64,000 nt of DNA from Acinetobacter equi (lineage in GTDB: Bacteria > Pseudomonadota > Gammaproteobacteria > Pseudomonadales > Moraxellaceae), in NCBI RefSeq assembly GCF_001307195.1, contig NZ_CP012808.1, positions 2,418,001 through 2,482,000 of the forward strand, written 5' to 3'. Shown in pieces: positions 56,064 to 64,000 of this stretch; positions within the stretch are counted from its first letter, which is position 1; every line of letters starts with the position of its first letter. The notes beneath the pieces were generated by a model, which ran no database searches, had not been told where the DNA came from, and saw only the letters and a list, made by a program, of their open reading frames with translations. Position numbers and translations under genes: made by a program.

Positions 56064-58580
56064 TTATTTCACACAAGTTAGTGGTAATTTATAAATTCCA
56101 TTTTTTTTCTCATATAATGTCCCTTCACCAACATGATAGGGAATTAAACAAGAATCCTCTGACAAATTACTCCATTCAACTTTTAATTTTCCTTGATCAT
56201 TTAGTCCACTTACATATATAACGCCATTCTGACCAACAATTCCTATTTCTTTACCATCTTCATTTTTAACAATTGCCCCCACTGGAAGATGTTGACCATC
56301 AATCTTTTCACTATAAATAAATGCCTTATGCCCAACAACCGTATCAAATTTTACTTTTACAATTGCCCCACTATAAGGAATGACTTTTTTACTATGAACC
56401 TTAAGTTCAGTGCTATCAGACATTCCTTGTGGATTGATTGTGACATCATTAATACGATATGGATTTGCATAAGGAATCACGCCATAACCAAATCTATCAA
56501 TAGATACACCACTCACATTTGCAAGTTTTGCACCTTTGGCTTTATCTGCTTCCACCAAAATTAGAGAATCAGTTGAATATTGTCCTAAGGTAATCCCTTT
56601 AGAATGGGCGACAACAGAACCTGAAACTCCTAATGAATATTGATGATAGTCTTTAGCTTTACTTGCCAATAATACAGCTTGGCCTTGTGAATATTTATTC
56701 GTTAAACTTCCAGAAATTATATTTCCTTGATGCTCAATATATGAATCTGCAAGGCTATAAGTCAGTGATCCATCATTCACAGCACCAGTCATACCAGTAA
56801 TAATTTGTGAACGATTATGTGAATGGCTATAATTAGCACTCAAATTATTAATACTTCGGTTTCTTTTACCTTGAATCGCAATATTCATAACAAATGAATA
56901 AACATTCTCACTTTCAAATGAGTCTCTCTCTACACGTGATACATTGATACCAAAATTAATATCTTTATATCCAAAATTATATCCACCTTGATAATATGTT
57001 TCAGATTCTCGACCATTCCAATAGTTCACTTTAGAACCTGATAAATACAAACTACTTTTTGCCCAAATAGGCTGATTAAGTGAAACTTCGAATCTATCCT
57101 TTCTATTAGCAAAACCTAAATTTAAACCGCTATTAAGATAAGAAGCTTCACTAAAATTATAATAATCTTCACTCGAAAATCGATAAGCAGATAATGCAAA
57201 ATATGTATTTGTTGTTTGAATCAATTTACTATGTGCAATTTTTGCACTCCATCCTGTTTTTTTATCCTGATTTTCATTAATTTTAGCAATGGAATTTGTC
57301 ACATCTAAACTAATAGCACCTAAAGCCGTATTAAAAGCAACACCAGTTACAGATGATTGAAAGTGTTCTGCCAATTGAACACCAATATAACCAGTCAGAG
57401 AATTAGATAAGCCTTTTGAATACCATGCTTGTACAAATTTAGGTTTAGAATTAATCGTGTCATTTCTTAACTCCCCTACAGTAACCGAATAACGAGAAAG
57501 TCCCGGTCGTAATAATTGTGAAATCGATGAATATGGAACCTGATATGTTTGTGTTTGTCCATCTGCACCAATAACACTAACATCGAGTTCACCACCATAA
57601 CCTGTTGGATATAAATCATTAATCACAAAAGGTCCTTGAGGAACGTTTGTCTTATAAAGTAAATTTCCTTGTTGTCTAATCTCAACAATTGAATTCGACT
57701 GCGCAATTCCTCTTACTGTAGGAGCAAAGCCTTGAAGTGAATGAGGTAACATTCTGTCATCTGAAGACAGTTGTACCCCTAAAAAATTTACGGAATCAAA
57801 ATACTGCCCTAAAGTATTAGATTCACCTAAAATTAAATTACTTCTAATTGAAGAAATTGGTCGTTGTACATAACTATTTAATGTATTCCAAGTACCACCT
57901 TTACCATTAAGGTAGTTAAAATTGGAATTATTTCTAAATTGCCATAAACCAACATTAAAACCAAAATTAAACATAGAAAAAAAATTAGAATTTTTCCCAT
58001 ACCCATCATTTTTATTTTCATTATAATTTAAATTATAGTTTATAAATCCTGCATTAATACCATCTTCCCATAAGTTAGAGTCTGTCGCACCTTGAGCACT
58101 TAAATTCAAATATACTTGTGGAATATTTACATTTAAAGTCAGCTCTGGAAGATTAATATTATAATTAAGATAAGGAATCTCTTTTTTTAAATCGATACAT
58201 ATTTCTTTTTTATTATTTAAAGTATCAATTTCATTATTTTCTATTATATCAATTTCTGCATTTTTCTCATTTATTTCATTCGATGCTCGAATACCTAACA
58301 TTAAAATTAAAGTTGGATTTGCACATACAACAGATTGTCCATTTATATGATTATTTTCTTCAATTTTTAATAATGAATTACCTATATATTTTCCATTTAA
58401 ATTAATAGACATTTCATAATCACCTGGCTCTACCGCTCCAGGCTTTTGAAATCTATCTAGTGAAACATTACTTCCTACAAAAAAATTTGAATCAAACTCA
58501 TTTAAAGGACTTTCCGCAAAACTAGTTTGACATAGAAAGATAAATGGAATAGTACTAATATGATAAGTATATTTATTCAT
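56064..58580 (-). CDS. Fimbrial outer-membrane usher
   Basis: This 838-residue FimD/PapC-family usher translocates and assembles fimbrial subunits at the outer membrane. A signal peptide is followed by an N-terminal domain (FDSNFFVGS..VSLDRFQKPG, with the typical NLNGKYIGNSLLKIEEN part). The barrel carries RPISSIRSNLILGE and SDDRMLPHSLQGFAPTVRGIA, and the plug region VPQGPFVINDLYPTGYGGEL. The C-terminal domain has CLIPYHVGEG and a final Cys. It overlaps the chaperone gene by 8 nt, so translation is coupled. Confidence 0.95.
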   Translation of the reverse strand: MNKYTYHISTIPFIFLCQTSFAESPLNEFDSNFFVGSNVSLDRFQKPGAVEPGDYEMSINLNGKYIGNSLLKIEENNHINGQSVVCANPTLILMLGIRASNEINEKNAEIDIIENNEIDTLNNKKEICIDLKKEIPYLNYNINLPELTLNVNIPQVYLNLSAQGATDSNLWEDGINAGFINYNLNYNENKNDGYGKNSNFFSMFNFGFNVGLWQFRNNSNFNYLNGKGGTWNTLNSYVQRPISSIRSNLILGESNTLGQYFDSVNFLGVQLSSDDRMLPHSLQGFAPTVRGIAQSNSIVEIRQQGNLLYKTNVPQGPFVINDLYPTGYGGELDVSVIGADGQTQTYQVPYSSISQLLRPGLSRYSVTVGELRNDTINSKPKFVQAWYSKGLSNSLTGYIGVQLAEHFQSSVTGVAFNTALGAISLDVTNSIAKINENQDKKTGWSAKIAHSKLIQTTNTYFALSAYRFSSEDYYNFSEASYLNSGLNLGFANRKDRFEVSLNQPIWAKSSLYLSGSKVNYWNGRESETYYQGGYNFGYKDINFGINVSRVERDSFESENVYSFVMNIAIQGKRNRSINNLSANYSHSHNRSQIITGMTGAVNDGSLTYSLADSYIEHQGNIISGSLTNKYSQGQAVLLASKAKDYHQYSLGVSGSVVAHSKGITLGQYSTDSLILVEADKAKGAKLANVSGVSIDRFGYGVIPYANPYRINDVTINPQGMSDSTELKVHSKKVIPYSGAIVKVKFDTVVGHKAFIYSEKIDGQHLPVGAIVKNEDGKEIGIVGQNGVIYVSGLNDQGKLKVEWSNLSEDSCLIPYHVGEGTLYEKKNGIYKLPLTCVK

Positions 58581-59289
58581 AACGTACCTTTATTCTTCTT
58601 TCACCAACACCCCCTTGATCATTTATAATTGTGGCGACAAGCTCATTATCATTTTTATGTAAAATCACATTTGTCTGAACATACCCAAATGGTTCAATCA
58701 TACCAAAGCTATCAAGTGGTAATGGGGTATCAGACAAACTCACTTTAGAAAATGAAATATAATATGCAGAATTGTTTTTACATGACAAAATTTTTGATGT
58801 TTTAGAAGATTCTTTCTCAATATTACAGTCTATTTGATTTACTAAATCATCTATTGTTGGAGATTTAAAACCTTCAGGCCTAAAAAATAATTTTATTCTC
58901 GTTCTAAATGCAATTTGAAGTGTATTTTGATTTTTCAACATTGCGTCTTTAGGAGGGACTTCAAATACATTTACCCAATATACTGATTCTCTATCTTTCG
59001 GTAATGTATTCCCATCATAAACTATACGAAGTAAATGTCCTTGCTGATTTTCCATTCTAAATATAGGAGGTAATACAGTAAATGGTGTTTTTGGAGGATT
59101 AGCAATATGTTGTTGGTGACCATCATCAACCCATGTTTGAACGAGTACTGGATGAGCATTATCATTATGAACTTTTAATATTGTTTCTTTTTGATTCTCA
59201 TTAAAAATAACTCTTGTATTATTTAAAATTACATTCGCACAAACTGGATTAATCAATAAGGGAATTGTCAACCATAATAATTTTTTCAT
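58573..59289 (-). CDS. Fimbrial periplasmic chaperone (PapD-like)
   Basis: This 238-residue chaperone has a signal peptide ending NPVCA and the PapD-family motifs: TRVIFNE, VLVQTWVDDG, FTVLPPIFRMENQQGHLLRIVYDG, then SVYWVNVFEVPP and LQIAFRTRIKLFFRPEGF. It caps subunits by donor-strand complementation. It follows the major pilin gene after a hairpin and has GGGGTG before its start. Confidence 0.95.
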   Translation of the reverse strand: MKKLLWLTIPLLINPVCANVILNNTRVIFNENQKETILKVHNDNAHPVLVQTWVDDGHQQHIANPPKTPFTVLPPIFRMENQQGHLLRIVYDGNTLPKDRESVYWVNVFEVPPKDAMLKNQNTLQIAFRTRIKLFFRPEGFKSPTIDDLVNQIDCNIEKESSKTSKILSCKNNSAYYISFSKVSLSDTPLPLDSFGMIEPFGYVQTNVILHKNDNELVATIINDQGGVGERRIKVRYE

Positions 59290-59300
59290 AAATCACCCCA

Positions 59301-59332
59301 AATAAATCCCACTATTCGTGGGATTTATCTTA
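59301..59332 (-). promoter_or_regulatory. Hairpin between major pilin and chaperone genes
   Basis: On the minus strand ATAAATCCCAC pairs with GTGGGATTTAT around GAATA, between the pilin stop and the chaperone ribosome site. Only three T residues follow, so it is probably a partial terminator or RNA-stability element that keeps pilin mRNA in excess over assembly genes. Confidence 0.6.
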
Positions 59333-59350
59333 TTATTTATATTTTATTAA

Positions 59351-59884
59351 TTATTGATAACTTAAAGTATAAGAAACTTGAGAGTTTGCACTACCAGCAA
59401 CTGGTGTACCAGTTGAATTATACGCAGCTACATAATTTAAAGTCGCGTCCCCATTTTCCCCCAAAGTTACATAGCTTGATGTTGGCACAATACCATTAAC
59501 TGGTTGTATCGTACCTGATGTATCATAAATCCCAATTCTCACATTTTCTGCTGTACTAGTGCCATCTAATGCAAGATAACCATCTGTTGTACCTAAAGTA
59601 AGTGATTCAAAACGAGCAGCAACAGAAGCATTTGAACCAACTGAACAGTCCGTCAACACCAGAGAAAATGCTTGATTTCCTGCAACTTGTCCTTCAGTTG
59701 CTAACGCACTTGCAGGAACATCACCCAAATTTACAGATTTATTTGCGACACCCACACTCTCAGCACCATCAATTTTACAAGTATTAGTTGTAATAGTTCC
59801 TGTAAAAGTGATTGTTCCATCAGCAGCAAAAGCAGCTGGTGAAAGTACAAGTAAACTCAACATTGTTATATGTCTTAATTTCAT
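59351..59884 (-). CDS. Major fimbrial subunit
   Basis: This 177-residue type-1-like pilin has signal peptide MKLRHITMLSLLVLSPAAFA and then ADGTITFTGTITTNTCKID, with the first cysteine of the pilin disulfide; the second is in LTDCSVGS. The C-terminal strand ends NSQVSYTLSYQ, with the penultimate Tyr typical of chaperone-recognised pilins. Composition (Ala, Gly, Thr and Ser rich) matches FimA-type proteins. It is first in the four-gene operon. Confidence 0.93.
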   Translation of the reverse strand: MKLRHITMLSLLVLSPAAFAADGTITFTGTITTNTCKIDGAESVGVANKSVNLGDVPASALATEGQVAGNQAFSLVLTDCSVGSNASVAARFESLTLGTTDGYLALDGTSTAENVRIGIYDTSGTIQPVNGIVPTSSYVTLGENGDATLNYVAAYNSTGTPVAGSANSQVSYTLSYQ

Positions 59885-60424
59885 AACTTTCCCTCATAAT
59901 CTTTTTAATATATTTATAAATAACTTATAAATATTCCTAATTACATTTTTATACCAATTTTCGTTTTGGCATTTTTAAATTATCACATTATTTTTATTTT
60001 ACTTATCATGTAATTGTTATACTTTTATTGTAGTTTTAAATGTATTTATTTAATAAAATAATTTAAATTCATATTTTTTTTAGTTTTATAAACTAATATT
60101 ACTCATACTCTCCAAATAGAGATAAAATTGGCAAATCGATTAATTAACATTACTTTTAACTAATATTTAATAGCAATTGTAATTTTATATAAATGTTTGT
60201 ATTATTTTTAATATTTATTTTTTTGAAAATCATTTTTTCAAAACAAAAGAACACAAAAATAATATACCAGTTTAAATATATTTAATTATAGAAAATATTT
60301 ATATTATGATTTATATAAACACATAATGAATACTATTAGACTAATAAAAAAGTGAATTTTTTTTAAATATTAGACCTCTTTCATAAATCAAAAAACGATC
60401 TATATTTTGCTGATTATTTGTACC
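59885..60424. other. AT-rich region upstream of the fimbrial operon
   Basis: About 540 nt of extremely AT-rich DNA precede the pilin gene and should hold its promoter. Possible control by nucleoid proteins is suggested only by base composition. No recombinase gene and no invertible promoter repeats were seen. Confidence 0.4.
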
Positions 60425-60865
60425 GAAGAATTTTAAATATTCATGCATAATTTGCAGATGAAATGCATCGACTCAAAGAAGCTTTCTGAAACACAGTTTA
60501 AACGATATACAGGTATCTCATGTTTAATGTTTAACCTTTAATTTAATGGTTGAACAACTAAAAATGCATGTCCCTGCGAAAGGTAGACCATCTAAGTTAA
60601 GTACAGAAGATCAGGTTTTATTCTGTCTGAGCTATTGGCGTGAATACCGAACTTTATTTCATGTCGCAACAAGTTATGGCGTGTCAGAGCCTACTACTTC
60701 AAGAATTGTCCGCCATGTAGAGGATTGTCTGATCAAGTCCAATCTATTTAAAACCTTCAAAATTCTTGCCGAGCGATATCGTAATCGAGGCAAAAGGCTA
60801 GGCTTAAGATTTAATTTAATTTAATTTAATTGCTGGAATCTATAACATGGAACTGAGTAAAAAAT
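60425..60865 (+). pseudogene. Decayed IS5-like transposase (right of fimbrial locus)
   Basis: The relic begins MKCIDSKKLSETQFKRYTG at 60459, is broken by stops near 60540, and continues as MVEQLKMHVPAKGRPSKLS with the HTH block EDQVLFCLSYWREYRTL, HVATSYGVSEPTTSRIV. After IKSNLFKTF it jumps straight to the C-terminal KILAERYRNRGKRLGLRF, so the DDE core is deleted. A run of TTAAT/TTTAA repeats at 60815-60835 then breaks the final AGIYN segment. It resembles IS5-family (DDE_Tnp_4 type) transposases and is the inverted partner of the relic at 54.6-54.8 kb. Confidence 0.75.
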
Positions 60866-60940
60866 GACTTATGAAAGAACTCTATTATAAATTTACCTTG
60901 TTAATCCTAATTATTTATTAAAATACAACCCCACTTACAA

Positions 60941-61687
60941 CTACACTCCATAATGATGATTTAATTCAGGAGATTTATTTATTCCATTATGAATTTTATA
61001 AGCAATTTCTTGTGCCCATATTTTATAAACTTCTTTACTAGGATGAAATCCATCTTCTGCCATTGTTAAGTTTAAGCTTCTATATTTTTCTAAATCATAT
61101 TTAATCCATTCCATATTCTGCTGTTTTAACACAAAACCTTCTAATTGATGATTCATTTGTTGTGCATATAATCCAAATAACCATGCTAATGGGTTTGGTA
61201 ATGCTGGAAATTTTTGCATTGGTGGAACACCTGTTGCAATCATCAAATTTGGACTAAATTTTTCTTTAATTTTTTCATAAAGTTTAACTTGCTTATTCAT
61301 CCAAATATCAGCAGACATGAACTTAGTTACATCATTAACACCAATAGAAGTGACTACAACATCATAATGATTATCATTCAAATCATCTAAACTATACATA
61401 ACCTGAGATGTTGTATTTCCTGTTTTAGCATGTAGCTTCCATTCAATTTTGAATTCAGTTGAAAGTTCTTTTAATAAACAACCTAACAATGCATCATTTT
61501 GTTGAAGGACCCCAACACCTGCTGCTGCTGAATCTCCTACAATTAAAATAGAAAGTGGTTTACCTCGCCCTGTTATTCCTTCTCGTAGCCCTTCAGGCTC
61601 TGGAAGCCTTAATGTATTTTTTTTAACTTTACGCCCTTGAATAAGTAATATAGGAATCAATAAAATTGTGAGTGCTTTTAAGAACAT
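60941..61687 (-). CDS. SGNH/GDSL-family hydrolase
   Basis: This 248-residue protein has an N-terminal hydrophobic segment (ALTILLIPILLIQG), which may be a membrane anchor or uncleaved signal. Block I is VGDSAAAGVG with catalytic Ser53, block III is GVNDVTKF, and the Asp-His pair is in EDGFHPS near residue 213. These make it a lipase/acylesterase of the SGNH fold. The substrate is unknown. It follows aspA after a strong terminator and seems monocistronic. Confidence 0.85.
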   Translation of the reverse strand: MFLKALTILLIPILLIQGRKVKKNTLRLPEPEGLREGITGRGKPLSILIVGDSAAAGVGVLQQNDALLGCLLKELSTEFKIEWKLHAKTGNTTSQVMYSLDDLNDNHYDVVVTSIGVNDVTKFMSADIWMNKQVKLYEKIKEKFSPNLMIATGVPPMQKFPALPNPLAWLFGLYAQQMNHQLEGFVLKQQNMEWIKYDLEKYRSLNLTMAEDGFHPSKEVYKIWAQEIAYKIHNGINKSPELNHHYGV

Positions 61688-61792
61688 AAATACGGCGAAT
61701 ATTATTTTAACTAATGCATTATAAAGATAATTTCATGATTAAAGTACTTTAATTCTATATATGCACATTTCAATCAATGATAAAAAATATTT

Positions 61793-61822
61793 AAAAAAGC
61801 AGCCGATATCGGCTGCTTTTTT
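61793..61822. terminator. Terminator of aspA
   Basis: A perfect palindrome of AAAAAAGCAGCCGAT and its complement, 11 nt after the aspA stop on the minus strand, with T residues at the end. Confidence 0.92.
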
Positions 61823-61832
61823 AAAATACAGA

Positions 61833-63260
61833 TTATTCAACAATAGGAGTAACTTCAGATACTAAGTTCTCTAGAGCAAAAATTTCATTAAATTTCGCTT
61901 GAGAAAGTAAACCTTGTTCCAAAACGACTTCCTGAATTGTTTTATTTTCTGCAATACACAGCTTACCAATTTCATCACATTTAGCATGTCCTAAAATTGG
62001 ATCAAGTAATGTTACAATTCCTACACTTCGCATGACAGAATCATAACAAGCTTGTTCATTTGCAATAATGCCTTGAATACATTTTGTATCTAAACTTACT
62101 ATCGCATTTTTCAATAAATCTACTGATTCATTAATACATACTGCAATAACAGGCTCCATAACATTTAACTGCAATTGCCCAGCTTCTGCTGCCATAGTCA
62201 CAGATAAATCATTCCCAATAACTTTAAATGCAATTTGATTAACCACTTCAGGAATTACAGGATTTACTTTTGCTGGCATAATAGATGAGCCTGCTTGTAA
62301 TTCTGGTAAACGAATTTCCCCTAAACCTGTCCGTGGTCCAGAGCTCAATAAGCGTAAATCATTACAAATTTTAGAAAGTTTAACAGCAAGGCGTTTTAAC
62401 GTACTTGATAAGATAATAAATACGCCACAATCACTTGTCGCCTCAACATAATCTTCAGCACCGACCAACGGTAATCCAGTTACTCGGCTTAAATCTGCAA
62501 CGGCAGCGACTGCATAACCTTTGGGTGTATTTACCCCTGTACCAATTGCAGTTGCTCCCATATTGACTTCAAGAAGTAATTGACGTGTTCGGTCAATCAA
62601 TTTCAAATCTTCTTTAAGTAAAGTTGAATATGCACGGAATTCTTGTCCAAGAGTCATAGGAACTGCATCTTGTAATTGAGTACGTCCCATTTTTAAGACA
62701 TGACTAAACTCTGCAACCTTCACATTAATTGAAGCGATTAACTGTCGCATAGCGTCAAATAAACTATCTAAACTATAGTATGTCGCTAAACGCAATGCTG
62801 TCGGATAAACATCATTTGTAGACTGTGACTTATTTACATGATCATTCGGATGAATAACATTGTATTCACCTTTGCTATATCCCATACTTTCTAAAGCAAT
62901 ATTGGCAATCACTTCATTAGTATTCATATTAATTGAAGTACCAGCTCCACCTTGGTAAATATCAAGTGGGAATGAAGCTGTCCAATTTTCAGGATGCTCG
63001 ATTAAACGATCTGCAGCAGATTGAATTGCTTCGCTCACCTCTTGAGATATTTTTCCAAATTTTAAATTGGTTTGAGCTGAAGCCTTTTTAACTTGTGCTA
63101 AAGCACGAATAAAGTATAAATTGGCCCCCACTTTTTGATTTGAAATTTGAAAGTTTTCTAAAGCGCGTAATGTATGTATGCCGTAATAACAATCAGCTGG
63201 AACCTCTTTATTACCAAGTAAATCATGCTCTGTTCTTGTTTTTCCAGTTTGGATCATCAT
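61833..63260 (-). CDS. aspA: Aspartate ammonia-lyase
   Basis: This 475-residue aspartase interconverts aspartate and fumarate plus ammonia. The signature [19 protein letters not shown], with the aspartase-type PVIPE after KVNP, separates it from fumarase. Other motifs are [31 protein letters not shown] and [17 protein letters not shown]. It is monocistronic with its own terminator. The fumarate it makes can feed FumC in the TCA cycle. Confidence 0.96.
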   Translation of the reverse strand: MMIQTGKTRTEHDLLGNKEVPADCYYGIHTLRALENFQISNQKVGANLYFIRALAQVKKASAQTNLKFGKISQEVSEAIQSAADRLIEHPENWTASFPLDIYQGGAGTSINMNTNEVIANIALESMGYSKGEYNVIHPNDHVNKSQSTNDVYPTALRLATYYSLDSLFDAMRQLIASINVKVAEFSHVLKMGRTQLQDAVPMTLGQEFRAYSTLLKEDLKLIDRTRQLLLEVNMGATAIGTGVNTPKGYAVAAVADLSRVTGLPLVGAEDYVEATSDCGVFIILSSTLKRLAVKLSKICNDLRLLSSGPRTGLGEIRLPELQAGSSIMPAKVNPVIPEVVNQIAFKVIGNDLSVTMAAEAGQLQLNVMEPVIAVCINESVDLLKNAIVSLDTKCIQGIIANEQACYDSVMRSVGIVTLLDPILGHAKCDEIGKLCIAENKTIQEVVLEQGLLSQAKFNEIFALENLVSEVTPIVE

Positions 63261-64000
63261 ATAGAAATACTCTCAATAATTTCATTGCACCATAATTGTG
63301 CTTTTAGTTTTATAACTTTTAATTTTAATGGTTACAAGCATTTTAAGTAATAATTATATTTTTATTACAAAATATATACTTACATCACATTTTTTGATCA
63401 ATTTGGGAATTAAAATAGTTATTTTTTATCCAAAAACTGATAAAAAGTATGATTCTATTGGTCCGAAATTGAATATCTTTATTATAATATTTTCATTTTT
63501 TTAATGATTACATCACAAACTTTAGATATAATTGTGATGTTAAAAGCACTATACGTAAAAATTTACTTAAATTTAAATAATATATAAAGGCAACAACTCA
63601 CACAATAAGATATTTTTTAAGCTCTTCTAGGATGATAAGAACATTAAAAGGATGATTTAAATCTTTAAAGTATTATCTATATTGATCTTTTGAGATCTTT
63701 AATTTTATTTATTTTTATTGCTTTAATTTACAAGATATTTAAACAAAAATATGAATAATTCTCTAAATTTTACACTAATAATAGTTAGTTATTCATTAAA
63801 AGTTTTGCAATGATTAATTAAACAAGCTCGATTACTCATTACTCAACTTATTTATAGTCAAAGGATACTGACAAAAACATGATCAATACTAAAAATCAAA
63901 ACATATTTCGATTGATTCCAATACATATTCACTCAAATTGCACTTATTCAATATGAAACTAATCATTATGGATTGCCTCAAAAATTATTTTGGAAAACTT
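63261..64000. other. Non-coding AT-rich end of the window
   Basis: About 740 nt upstream of aspA. The aspA promoter must lie in the first part; TGTGATGTAA at ~63380-63390 (minus strand) is reminiscent of a CRP/Vfr half site but is not convincing. No supported ORF is found. A short frame open at the right edge (from 63952) is too short to judge. Confidence 0.35.

Noticed and set aside
59885..60424. Phase-variable invertible promoter of the fimbrial operon
   Set aside because: No pair of inverted repeats bounding a short promoter segment and no recombinase gene was found; the only inverted repeats are the IS relics on either side of the whole locus.
60546..60824. 92-residue ORF with an HTH that could be read as a regulator
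   Set aside because: The HTH belongs to the IS5-type transposase N-terminus, the protein joins directly to the transposase C-terminus with the core missing, and stops lie on both sides.
63952..64000. Short ORF beginning MKLIIMDCLKNYF open at the right edge
   Set aside because: Only 16 codons are visible and there is no ribosome site, so it cannot be distinguished from chance.

Overview
The window is AT-rich gammaproteobacterial chromosome, and gene content and protein sequences point to Acinetobacter. Supporting marks are a five-helix membrane PQQ glucose dehydrogenase, a PqiA split into two genes, class II fumarase followed by tusDCBE, orphan gcvH, and many short intergenic spaces closed by A/T-flanked bidirectional terminators. 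Most genes are single housekeeping units or small operons. No rRNA, tRNA, CRISPR array, phage or replication origin was seen.

Layout. 1-3660: a PqqU-type TonB receptor (cut by the left edge) downstream of gcd, a likely PQQ-salvage and sugar-oxidation pair. 4138-7955: the paraquat-inducible transport operon pqiA1-pqiA2-pqiB-pqiC. 8249-9215: an orphan pilus-chaperone-like gene and a decayed gene tail. 9680-14861: a sugar-acid catabolic cluster (IlvD/EDD-family dehydratase broken by a one-base frameshift, FAH-family hydrolase, SDR dehydrogenase) with a MocR-type regulator. 14998-24000: small housekeeping genes including pldA, a lytic transglycosylase, clpS-clpA and argC. 24228-39134: a PAS-GGDEF-EAL protein, rpiA, ilvA, a ribosomal oxygenase, murB and dnaX. 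39311-50256: an NlpE-like lipoprotein, a YbdG-type channel, an ABC exporter, gcvH, a DAHP synthase with an elaborate leader, class III alcohol dehydrogenase, and a ClsC-like phospholipase D. 50257-54620: a transposase relic, fumC, tusDCBE and an SseB-domain protein. 54630-60870: a chaperone-usher fimbrial operon flanked by inverted relics of one IS5-like element. 60941-63260: SGNH hydrolase and aspA. The last 740 bases hold no gene I can support.

Most notable observations. The leader of the DAHP synthase gene carries what reads as a complete aromatic amino-acid attenuator. It has a short peptide with Tyr-Phe-Tyr-Phe-Trp, four mutually exclusive pairing segments and a strong terminator. A second, very aromatic-rich 32-residue ORF with a strong ribosome binding site follows it. 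dnaX contains an in-phase U UUU UUA slippery heptamer with a stop two codons later in the -1 frame, a possible route to a short gamma subunit. The receptor beside gcd is so close in sequence to E. coli PqqU that uptake of external PQQ is the natural reading. The dehydratase break is at a T6 run that needs T7.

Functional names rest on reading the protein sequences and remembered family motifs. No database search or folding program was run.
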